DNA of 64,000 nucleotides from Iris pallida. Its lineage: Eukaryota > Streptophyta > Magnoliopsida > Asparagales > Iridaceae. The notes under the pieces were generated by a model. It was not told the DNA's origin and did no database searches. It saw only the letters and a program-made list of their open reading frames with translations. Below, in pieces: positions 54,531 through 64,000 of the stretch. Position 1 is the stretch's first letter; every line of letters starts with the position of its first letter. A program made the translations under genes and the position numbers. The stretch covers positions 1,170,764 to 1,234,763 of the forward strand of contig JANAVB010006998.1 in NCBI GenBank assembly GCA_029216955.1. Direction: 5' to 3'.

Positions 54531-55692
54531 AGTCTACCCCCCTTAAAAGAATTTCGTCCTCGAAATTAAGATGGTCGTACTTCTTCTAGAGTCTCGTCCC
54601 CAACAATCATAGTCTCAGAACTTACCTAAATCATACAATTTAAAGAATGGCATACAGGGTCATGGCATACGGTGGCAGTTGAAAGTCTCACCTAGGTATA
54701 CTAGTCCTGCTAAACCCAAACGGTCATAGGGTATCAAACATACAAGCAATCTGGGGTGCTAAACTGGAAAAATTACAGAAGCAACAAATCATCAAGGCTG
54801 TATGCAGTCTATTATTCTATATGAAAACTGGTAAGTATAAATAACAGAGGACCAGCTACAAGGGTCCCTACTCTAAAGCCAGGGCTATACTATCATTCCT
54901 AAGATAAAGGCCTAATCACAACTCATCAAATCATCATACTAAGAAAGAGTTATAACTAATAAATTTCTACAAGTTATTAGACTAGTCAACTAAAGTTATC
55001 CCTACTCTAAGTTATTTGATGATGGAAACAATTTTTTTTTACAGAAGAGAAATGAAAGAGGTAATACTTTAAAAACCTTCAAGATATAATCTGATAATCA
55101 CATGCGTCTGTCCAGAATCATGATACTCAGAATCCTCGCCACGCTAGTAAGCAAGGCTACAATGAACGGTAGAGTCCATAACTGGGGTATGCATCTCTAT
55201 GATCAAGTCGTCTGGAATCCTCGCTATGCCGACTAGTATAGCTGCGAGAAATTCCAATCTCATGATCAAGATATGTACATCCGAAGTCAGGTCCCTATGT
55301 TCTTGCCACGTCGGCTAATATAGCTGCGGTAAACTCTAGGTTCCATAATAAAGTAGACGTTTTACCATCCCTGTTATTTCCGTCAACATATGTTATCAGA
55401 AGATATCGTAACTCGGATCATAAAATTCATCTCGATAAAAAAAATCAAATCAACAACGATCCATCAAAATCAGATTCAAATATAAAGGAGTAAAGGTAAA
55501 TCAAACAAGAGAAAAGGAATTCAAATTAGAAGTTCGGAATGAGATTCTCAAGGGGCATCCCAGGAATCTCTCAAGGAATTCTAACTGTGATTGAGTACCC
55601 CAAAATATTCTACTCCTACTGCAGGCTGTAGTGATACTCTAGTTCGAATACCACTACATAAACTCGACCTGCATGGGCCACCACTAAAAACG
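54531..55692 (-). other. Non-coding interior of the large Gypsy derivative
   Basis: It starts with a polypurine tract (minus strand TTAAGGGGGGTAGACT). Three related blocks near 55130, 55216 and 55300 carry ATCCTCGCCACGC or variants with TATAGCTGCG. It ends with the leader next to 55693, GACCTGCATGGGCCACCACT, shared in part with Gypsy-1 (16900-16926). No open frame of note. Confidence 0.85.
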
Positions 55693-58600
55693 TGTCACGA
55701 CCCGCAACCTAGAGTAAGGGCGCGAGAATTGGGTACGTCCAGCCTACGCCGCAGTGTCGGCGGTAGAACGCTGTTCTAGGTCATGAACTATAACTAACAT
55801 AATATGAATACCCTCCATAAGGAGGCCAACACAGAGGTATAACTCAATCACAATCTATAGATAGAAAATGGCACGATGAAATAGATAAGGAAAACCTCAA
55901 CTGAGATACAACAGAAATGATATACAAGTCTCAACATCTCTACAATATACAACTCTGAAACAAAGACAAAGCTAAACATGAAAGGAAATAGTCTAAGCTA
56001 TCTACACTATACAAGGTATCATCCTGAGCAGCTGCCTGAACCTCCCCAGGGGTCCAGGTCGCGAGTGTCATCTAGGCAAGCTCCAAGTAAGGGGGTGCAG
56101 GGTTCCTCATCATCCTCTGTAAAATTTTCAACAGGTCCAGTCAGGACGGGAGCGAGCACAGTACATCTCATGCAGTTCATATCAAGACATGAAATATAAA
56201 GCAGGCAATAGAGTAAGATACATGAAACACTGTAAGAAGATGTACATGAAACATGAGAGATATTTAATAACTGGAAATATATACATGATAAGTAAGAACA
56301 GTAAGTGACTAGTGATTTAGAGTACGAGATGGCATGTAATTGGCTTAGGTTGAACATGATGTACATGAGTGAACATGTGGGACATCAGCTAATAAGGCTG
56401 ATGCGTACATGATAAAACATGAAAAGTAACAGAGTGAACATGATGGGTAAATCACATGACCATTTATACTCACCCCTACCCACAATCAGTACACAAGGAT
56501 CTATTCAAGTTACGTTACGTACATGATGTTTTGGTTACACATAAACACATGAGGAAACATGAGCGTACATGAAAGAATATGAGAGTACATGAACGTACAT
56601 GTAAGAACATGAGAGAACATGAGTGTACATGAATAACACAGAAGCGAAGAATACATGATGTACATGAAACACATGTCATAAAGTATCCGATGCTCCCGTT
56701 AAGGGGGATAACATCCCAAGAAGAGATCCGTATAGTACTAATCCGTGATGATAACGCGACAGCATCAAGTAAAAGTAATCTAGAGCGAGAATATAAATCG
56801 TGACAAGTATGAAACGATCAGAGAATGTACTCGCCTCGTATCTGAATGCTGAAGTAAACGTACTGTCCGAGATGAGGTACCTGACTCCTAGTTAGAGCAA
56901 CACAAGTCACAACAAGTCTAAAATGATATAATGAAGTCCTACTATGCATTTTACATGATTCTAGGTCAATCTAGGCCAAAGTCAACTCTTGGTCAACTCT
57001 GGTCAACTACACTAGTCAAACTAGGTCAACTAGGTCAAGACTGACCCTAACAAGTCTAATAAGTCTCACTAGGCCTAACCAAGCCTAGTCTAGCAATCAC
57101 ACACCAATCACAAGGCTATACAAGCTATCAACCCTACAATTTACATACCACATTATCCATGCATATGTATTACCTATTTTACCTATCATACAAGCCTATA
57201 TACATATTTAGGTACATTCATATGCATAGAGATTTAGAGAGAGATTAAGGTATACATGTGTGTAAATAGGACATACAACAATGTGTGTGCATAGAGTCAA
57301 TGTGTGTATAACATAGTGTAGGTGTCAATGCTAACTCTATGTGTGTGTAGAGGGAGAGGGACATGAATGAGTGTGTAGGCATTCACATGGGTGTGTGTGC
57401 TATGAGAATATGTGTGTATAAGTGACTGTGTGTGAGAGATACATGGGAACAGTGATAGTGAAAATAGAATTGGGTGTGTGAGAGTTAATTTCATATGTAT
57501 GTGTGTGTAAAGAGTAACATAGGTTTCAGAAATATGTAGGTAATGTGAAGAGTTAAATTCAAAGTAACAAAGTCCTATATGCCAACAGTGAAGAGTGTGT
57601 AATTTCGACCTACTCATTTCAGTTTTCAGAAAAGTACATGTGTGTGTAAATGAGAGAAAATGTGTGTGTGTGTGTGAATGAGAGAAAGAAAAATGTGTGT
57701 GTGTGTGTGTGAATGTAAAATGTGTGTATAACATGAAAATCTGAAACTAACCAAACAGTGAGCAAAATAGGCAGTCATTCTCAAGAGTACATGACAGTGC
57801 CATCATAATATGTGTGATAGGTAGGGAAGGAGAGGAACTCAGTTATAGACATCAAGTTAATCCTAGTTAGGAAGAAAAGAAGGGAAATCAATTTATTGCC
57901 TTCCTAAATCTCAGATTTCATTAAGTTAAGAGTGTGAGGGTGTTAATGTGTGAGTATATGAGGCTTGTGTGTGTGTGTATGCATATTACATTGTATCTCA
58001 GTTAAGTCTCAGTTTTTATTTGAAAACTGGAACCAACCCATCCCACATCCAGTTTTCAAGTTACAAGGAAACTCAACTCTATCAATAACAATTTATTCTC
58101 AGATTTCCATTTATAAAGCTAGCTCCAGATTTTCAGTTTTCATCCCTAACATGCCCAGGTTTGATACAACATAAGAAATCATCATAGCTTCATAATAAAA
58201 ACACAACACACAAGGCATATGGGCTGATTGGGGGCTGTCCAATGTGGCTAACATGGGGACTCAATGGCTGTCAATAGGACAGCCATATGGGCTGATTGGG
58301 CAGTAAGGACAGCCATCACACAGGCCAAAACTGGACTGATGTAATGACAGCCTATTCAAACCCAGTTCAACCTCAATATTTCAGTTTCTACAATAGTATT
58401 CATAATTAAAACTTATTCAAAACTGAAATGGAGAATGACTTCAATGCCTCAGTTCAATGTGGCAGTGCAACATGGGATTTTCAGGAAACATACAGTGAAG
58501 AATGTTATGCAAAATGAGTTCTTAGTTTAATAAGGATGAATGATGCCCAGGTTTAACAACAATAACATATGGTAAGGCATCAGCTAATAAGAACTTTACT

Positions 58601-60815
58601 GAGATTGAAATCTCAGGGAAATGACAGTTCCACAATTTCTCATATTCGAATCACAATCAGTCGACCTCAAACCAAAATAAGTCCCAACATGACCTCAAAT
58701 GTTCAAACAATTAAACCATGGTTACTTAAACAGGACATTCAGTTTTAATTAGGAATAAAATTGAACCCAAAACTGAATGTCAGTTTCAGTTTTAATTAGA
58801 CAGTCAACTCCATGCCCAAAATCCATTTCAGAAACATAAAACCTAATCTATCATGTAAAACCTATCTAACAAGTATTAATACGTATGCAGGATCAATCAT
58901 GAGGCTTAAACATCAACTAAAGCAATTTAAAATATGATGAACATAAGAGAACAGGAATGTGTGTATCAGTGACATTCAGTCCTATTGTAATTCGAACTCT
59001 TTCTATCAATTTCACAACCAATTGATTCCTACCACCTAAACATGTTATCTAATGTTCAGACATTAATCCTTAACTAAATTACATAATATAAATAACATTA
59101 AAATTTAATTTAAAAGGAAGAACAGTGAATAAACTCACTGATACATCACTGTATCAGAAAATAGGGATTTTCCCATTTGAAAACCCAAAACCTAAGGAAA
59201 ACCAACTATCAGGCATGTGGACATGTCCCCCATGTGCACACTTGTCTAGGGGGGTCCATTCGTGTCCAGAAAACTGGACACGAAGTGTCCAAACAATGAG
59301 AATAACAAAACAGTGAATCAGGGTTTCAATGTGGCCTCGTGCAGCCGTGTTGTGCACGATTGCGCACAACACAGGGCACGAACACCCATGGGCTCGTGCC
59401 TACACGAAGAGGGGGTATAGTTCTAGGGTGTCATCACCCTGAATCGGGTCGGGGACGTGTCGTGTCCAAGGATTCAAAGCCGTAACAGTGAGAATAAACC
59501 ACGTGTTCTGCACAATGCAAAACCAGTACGGGCTAGATTGCTTCCCAACCACTCGATGGGATCCTATGAAACTTTAGGGGCTTGGTGTCAGTCATCAAGG
59601 GAAGGTCCACACAAAAATTCGTGTCACGAAGTGTCGTGTACAGAGAGAACTCGGACACGGGCAGCAGGGCACCCGACCGAGCCCCCGTGCTGCGTGTCCA
59701 GCACCAAAACTGACACGAAAACCGACACAAACACAAATCAGTCTTCACGAAATATATTCCACACATCAGGAGCTTTCAAAATATATAATTTGTTTTGAAA
59801 ATGGAGAAACAAAAGTTCATTGAGGCAATACATCAAACACTTGAATATTAACCTAGATACGTGTCCGATACGGACACCAAACCCAATCTAATTCCTACAA
59901 AACTTAGCCTATAGATCCCTGGTACCTAGATGCATGCATTCATGAAGAGAAATCACAATATTAATAGGTTTTGAGGCATTTTACCTATTGAGTGAAAACT
60001 CAATGAAAACCAAGGAAAGGGGGGGGGGGTGTTCTTCTTCAAAAGATGATGCCCAAAGCTTGTGCAACCTTGCTAGCTAGCTCCCCTTAGCACCCTCAAT
60101 GGTAGGGGATCCCAATGCAAGAAGTTTGGCTCAATTTGGAGTTGATTTGGATATTTGGGGAGAAGTTTAGGGAAGAACACAAAAGAGGCAAATAAAATAA
60201 ATTAAAAATGATGCAAATGATTAATGTGATGCATTTATAGGGGGTGGGGGATGTTTGTTGGCTGCCAATAAGTTAGGGTTAGGGTTTAGGATGAGGGGCT
60301 AAGGTTTCTCCAACAATTTCTAGCTAATCTAAGGGCTCACAATTAAAGTAGCCCCTTAAAACCTTTAGTCTAAAATATCTTTCAACAAATATCTAGATAT
60401 TTCACTAATGTAATTACTTTAATGAAACTCTCTATCTTAGTCTCTAGGGTCATGATTAACAATCTAGATTAGGCTAACTTCTAGGTCTAGACTCAACAAT
60501 TTAACTAACACATATTTAATTAATATAATTCACAATTTCACAAAAGTGTCAAAATGACTAAAATACCCCTAGGTTTAAAAGTAGAAATTTGAAATCCTAA
60601 ACACATGATTAGGTCTCATTGGTCATGATTAGTCTTCTAGGTCATGCATGACTAAGGTTGCACTAGCAAAACACAATTTCACATTTCACTCAATTAAATA
60701 GTTTTAAAATAACTAAAAATTACCAAAAATCATATCATGACTAAAATCAAATACTTTAATGATTTAAAATACAAAATTTCAAATTTACCCTTATTTTGGA
60801 AAAGTGGGTGTTACA
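55693..60815 (-). repeat. 5' LTR of the large Gypsy derivative
   Basis: It matches 49397-54530 with only scattered substitutions and small indels. On the minus strand this LTR would drive the transcript, reading leftwards away from the dehydrogenase exons. Confidence 0.93.
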
Positions 60816-60859
60816 ATGATACAACATATCTACGAAGATCCTATTTATTTACCACTTAC

Positions 60860-63001
60860 CATTCACAAAGCTATGTCGAAAAAGATTGGTAGAAATAAAT
60901 CCTGGATGAAGTGAATTAGCAGTTATCTTCACCCCTTCTTCCTATTCAACCAGAAAGGACAATTAGCTACAGAGATCTACAACCAAGCATTCAACATGTT
61001 ACCATTTCAGAAACAAGTCAGTATGAACATTTAGAAAGCAGATAAACCATCGGTAATAAAGTACGACAAGTTATAAATCCAGCGTCCCACCCCTTTAATG
61101 CAGATGATACATTAGGAAATCCAAGTAAAGAAGCACCAAAACTATAAGCACAACAAAGAAGCTTCTAAGAGCTTCTTCACATTTAAATTCTAGTATCCAT
61201 GCAAATAAGACCATGAGAACGAACACACAAGGTAATCACTTCATAAACCACCACATCTATAAGAGTAAAATTCAGTGAGATGGCTACATGAATAATTGCA
61301 TATAACTAGAAAATTACACATAAAATAAAGAGTAACAATAACAAGGTCAATATGTATTTTTGGTATTGTTGGAAAATAATAACTACCTACTTGGTTATTG
61401 CTTAAGTGTAACTACCATTATACTACCAAAGGAAACTGATCTTTGGTTATCCCTATCACATTGATCGATTTATGCTTGTGGACTTTCATCTTACTCTCTT
61501 TCCTCTTCTAATCCACGTTCTTTTGTTGTCAAAGCTTATGCTTGAAAATGTGCAAGCAGTCCAAACATACCTGGACAGCTCATGTCCTAGTTACGTTTGA
61601 GGCACCACACAATTGTAGGTGGGTGTGCAGACCGGTAAAAACTGACATTCAAAAATTTAATTACAAGAGATTATGATAACTTCTGCCTAACTAGTAAAAA
61701 CCTTGGTTGTCAACTCGTGATACAAATCGTGTATCTACTTGCTTGTGTATCATATCATGTATCGCATATCGCATCGTATATTGTATGATACAATAATTTT
61801 ACGAGTTTAGTTCTATACTTCTAAATCCATATAGCAAGATGATTTAATATAAGTTTCACATAAATTTTTTATTTATTAACTCTTTGCAGGTCTATTTAGT
61901 TCCAGAATCAAAATTCTTAAGTATCCATTACAAGACTCAAGTAAAAAAAAAGTCGATACTAGTTATCAACCTATATGTATCATACCGACGCATAACAAAG
62001 TGGTAGTATATCATATCTTATCGTAAGATATGTATCGTGTATCGTAGATACTAACAACATAGGTATAGACTCTTTGGTCATGGGACTCATGGCACAGGAC
62101 ACGATGCTTCCTGGCCTTCTCTAGGCCTTAACCATTTTAGCCAGTTGAAATCTGGCCTATTAGTAAAAGAGATAAAAAAAAATTGGCTCTATATCAGGTA
62201 TAGAGAAGGCCAAGCCTGAGATTATGTTTGGAGGACCATTCAAATCCTAAGACTAATTACTCAATTCTCTTAGCAAAGGGGCACTAAAACAATGACACAT
62301 CCACTACTATATTACTTTAAATTTTAAATCTCATTTATCATTATCATCATACATGTCTAGGTATAGTTTATATGTGTTCTGTTTACTTGAATTAACCTCA
62401 AGTGTCAACATTCTAAATATGTTAGTTTCTCACTATAAAGCAATCCAAAAGTGAACAGGAGAAGAGAATTGGTTCCTCTAGTGTGACTAATAGAGTAATA
62501 GCATTCTTACACCACTGAATAATTTCCATGTCTGTCTGCTTGCTTGTGCCTGGTTATGATACATTGATAATTATAACCTTGAGATAAACCTGGTACTTGG
62601 TGCTTTAAATGTTAAAAGAACTAACAAGTCGATATACTAATATTTTACCAAATCTTCCGTAGACATCACAAATGTATGTTAATGGTACTGCAACATAATC
62701 ATAAACTATGTTTATAAGTTAGGCTTATCTATTAGTAACAAAATAATAATAGAATGTCATTACTGGAGTGAACTAGAATCAGGTCCTTATATAACTAAAA
62801 GAGAACAATTTACAACTTGGAATCCGGATAGCAAGTGCTTATTAAACTGGTCAGATGGATAACAGAGGATCTACAATATATAACTTTGCTCATGGATTGA
62901 ATCAATTATAAAAATGGAAGGTATGCAAAGAATTGAGATCAAACACAAATTTTCAAGTGAGAGAAACACCTTCATTGCCCAATGAGAGATTCCAGCGAGC
63001 G

Positions 63002-63053
<52 letters not shown>

Positions 63054-63676
63054 TTCCATAAGTGTCACATAATTTAACTCAAATCTTATATTGACTTCTT
63101 TGAAATAAGAAATTATCTTCAAGCAAACTAATTGTGGAACGTGTTTAAAACATCATAGCAATGTCTAAGATAAAATTACAAGAATAAATGATCTTCCCAG
63201 GAATCCATACCAAATTTATTAGCTAATACAAAATCATATTGACATCATAATTTAGGATACCTTGAAACGTCTAGAAAGTTCGTTTGCGTGTAAAATATTT
63301 GCAAGCTTTGACTGTCCGTAGGCAAAGTAACTGTAGTATCTGCAAAATAGTAAAATCACATATCAAACTTACACAAAACTAAAGTTTTTTTATAGAGGCA
63401 AACTAAATTTTAAAGGAGAAGAAAAGAAAGAGAAAAATAAACTAGTCAAATAAATTGACCAAGCAGAAAATGCTAATGCCTAACCCCAAAAAATGGAGAG
63501 CCAAGTTCTTAAAATGATTTACCCTGGCTCATCATTTATCCTATCAAAGCGAATCCCTTCTGGATAGACAACCTTGTGGCCCTCTGATGCAAGATTTAAA
63601 ATCCTGCCTTCAGAATTACTTCTACGGGAGGTCTCTTTCATATTCTCCAACAAAAGATGTGTTAAGAGAAAATGAC
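60860..63676 (-). CDS. Short-chain dehydrogenase/reductase, TIC32/retinol-dehydrogenase-like, partial (three exons)
   Basis: Exons: 63676-63523 ([45 protein letters not shown]), 63339-63261 ([26 protein letters not shown]) and 60941-60860 ([27 protein letters not shown]). All have AG acceptors and GT donors, and phases join cleanly. The YxxxK catalytic pair (YGQSK), a Ser in the strand before it, and the LHPG turn are present. The family is NADP(H)-dependent; TIC32 is a chloroplast inner-envelope member. The N-terminal GASSGIG exons lie beyond 64000. The C-terminal exon is not found between 45343 and 49396, so the gene may be interrupted, or the exons may be captured by CACTA-2. Intron 2 is 2.3 kb. 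No stops in the exons. Confidence 0.88.
61699..62064. repeat. MITE-like inverted repeat in the dehydrogenase intron
   Basis: The left end AACCTTGGTTGTCAACTCGTGATAC roughly pairs with the reverse complement of the right end, which reads ACCTATGTTGTTAGTATC. Inside are many ATCGTGTATC/GATACACGAT variants. Only about two-thirds of positions match, so the call is tentative. Confidence 0.4.
62997..63050. repeat. (GA)n microsatellite
   Basis: About 25 GA dinucleotides preceded by CGAGCGAG, inside intron 2 of the dehydrogenase. Its Ser-Leu frames are not coding. Confidence 0.9.
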
Positions 63677-64000
63677 CTGCAAAGTAAAATAATTGCATAA
63701 TATGTAAAAGTGATAGTCTCGCCTACTAACATCGTACTTATACATTGTAAATAGGAAACAGAAAGGAATGAGTACCACAAGGAATCATCCTATGATTTCC
63801 AGAGTCCAGAGGTAACAACAAGCAACTGCTGTAGATTGAATTTCTATTATCATAAGAAGCAAAAGAAGAAACATGTATTTCTTTTCTCATGATCTCCAAG
63901 TAACTTAAATGAAAATAATTAAAACCATACTACCCGCTATGTGGGTATTCCTCGTCCATAACTTTAAAAGAATAGATTTTACTAAGGGAAATGTCCACAG
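63677..64000 (-). other. Intron upstream of the first visible dehydrogenase exon
   Basis: It ends with a good acceptor (ACTTTGCAG) at 63677. No exon of the Rossmann GASSGIG part is visible, so the preceding exon lies beyond the window. Confidence 0.6.

Larger units (their letters stand above)
49397..60815 (-). mobile_element. Large non-autonomous Gypsy derivative (LARD-like)
   Basis: LTRs of 5134 and 5123 bp enclose a 1,162-bp interior with no coding sequence. The target duplication ATGAT is perfect (49392-49396 and 60816-60820). Start TGTCACGACC, end GTGGGTGTTACA, polypurine tract and 5' leader resemble those of Gypsy-1 and the solo LTR at 36253. The LTRs are nearly identical by eye, so insertion is recent. 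It must use proteins from an autonomous relative. It lies in an intron of the dehydrogenase gene, 45 bp past an exon. Confidence 0.93.

Overview
This window is plant nuclear DNA, from a flowering plant that I cannot place more closely. The evidence is the nested plant-type LTR retrotransposons (Ty1/copia and chromodomain Ty3/gypsy), CACTA transposons, MITE-like inverted repeats, GT-AG introns, long (TA)n and (GA)n tracts, and plant-type gene pieces (PDR-type ABC transporter, GH1 glucosidase, bHLH, GATA, chloroplast-type short-chain dehydrogenase). I see no prokaryotic gene, rRNA, tRNA or CRISPR array. Nearly everything from 1241 to 60815 is transposon.

Layout. 1-1240 is AT-rich spacer with a 48-bp-arm hairpin. 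1241-8919 is Copia-1 (minus strand), complete with LTRs and a GAAAT target duplication; its polyprotein has one frameshift. 9121-21695 is a nest: small copia-type LTRs with a tRNA-iMet primer site (TRIM-like) surround a PIF/Harbinger-like element with TTA duplications (9369-21237), which holds Gypsy-1 (9691-20577, GTGGA duplication). Gypsy-1 is a chromovirus with 3.7-4.2 kb LTRs, an internal gag-to-RT deletion, and an 80-bp GT-AG intron candidate between integrase and chromodomain. 22194-35071 is Copia-2 (plus strand, decayed), split in its integrase by CACTA-1 (24819-32085, perfect 16-bp termini, AAA duplication). 35264-35503 is a MITE-like element. 36253-40831 is a Gypsy solo LTR (plus), 42037-44367 a second solo LTR (minus), and 44408-45342 an LTR fragment cut by the start of CACTA-2 (45343). 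49397-60815 is a large non-autonomous Gypsy derivative with 5.1 kb LTRs, a 1.16 kb non-coding interior and a perfect ATGAT duplication. 60860-63676 holds three exons of a TIC32/retinol-dehydrogenase-like short-chain dehydrogenase on the minus strand; the large derivative sits in its next intron.

The most interesting object is CACTA-1. I recognise no transposase in it, but it carries exon pieces of at least four unrelated host genes, several with splice sites: two successive exons of a PDR/ABCG transporter, the C-terminal exon of a GH1 beta-glucosidase, the core bHLH exon, and the first half of a GATA zinc finger. Three further exon-like pieces are unidentified. It is a strong candidate for a gene-capturing (transduplicating) CACTA element. 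CACTA-2 may similarly enclose the dehydrogenase exons, but its right end is not in the window.

No ordinary host operon or pathway is present. What functional logic there is concerns retroelements: the large non-autonomous Gypsy shares terminal sequences, polypurine tract and leader with the chromovirus family and probably depends on such partners in trans. The Gypsy LTRs share dense GGTCAA/TTGACC (W-box-like) clusters. All domain calls were made by reading the sequence, with no database search.
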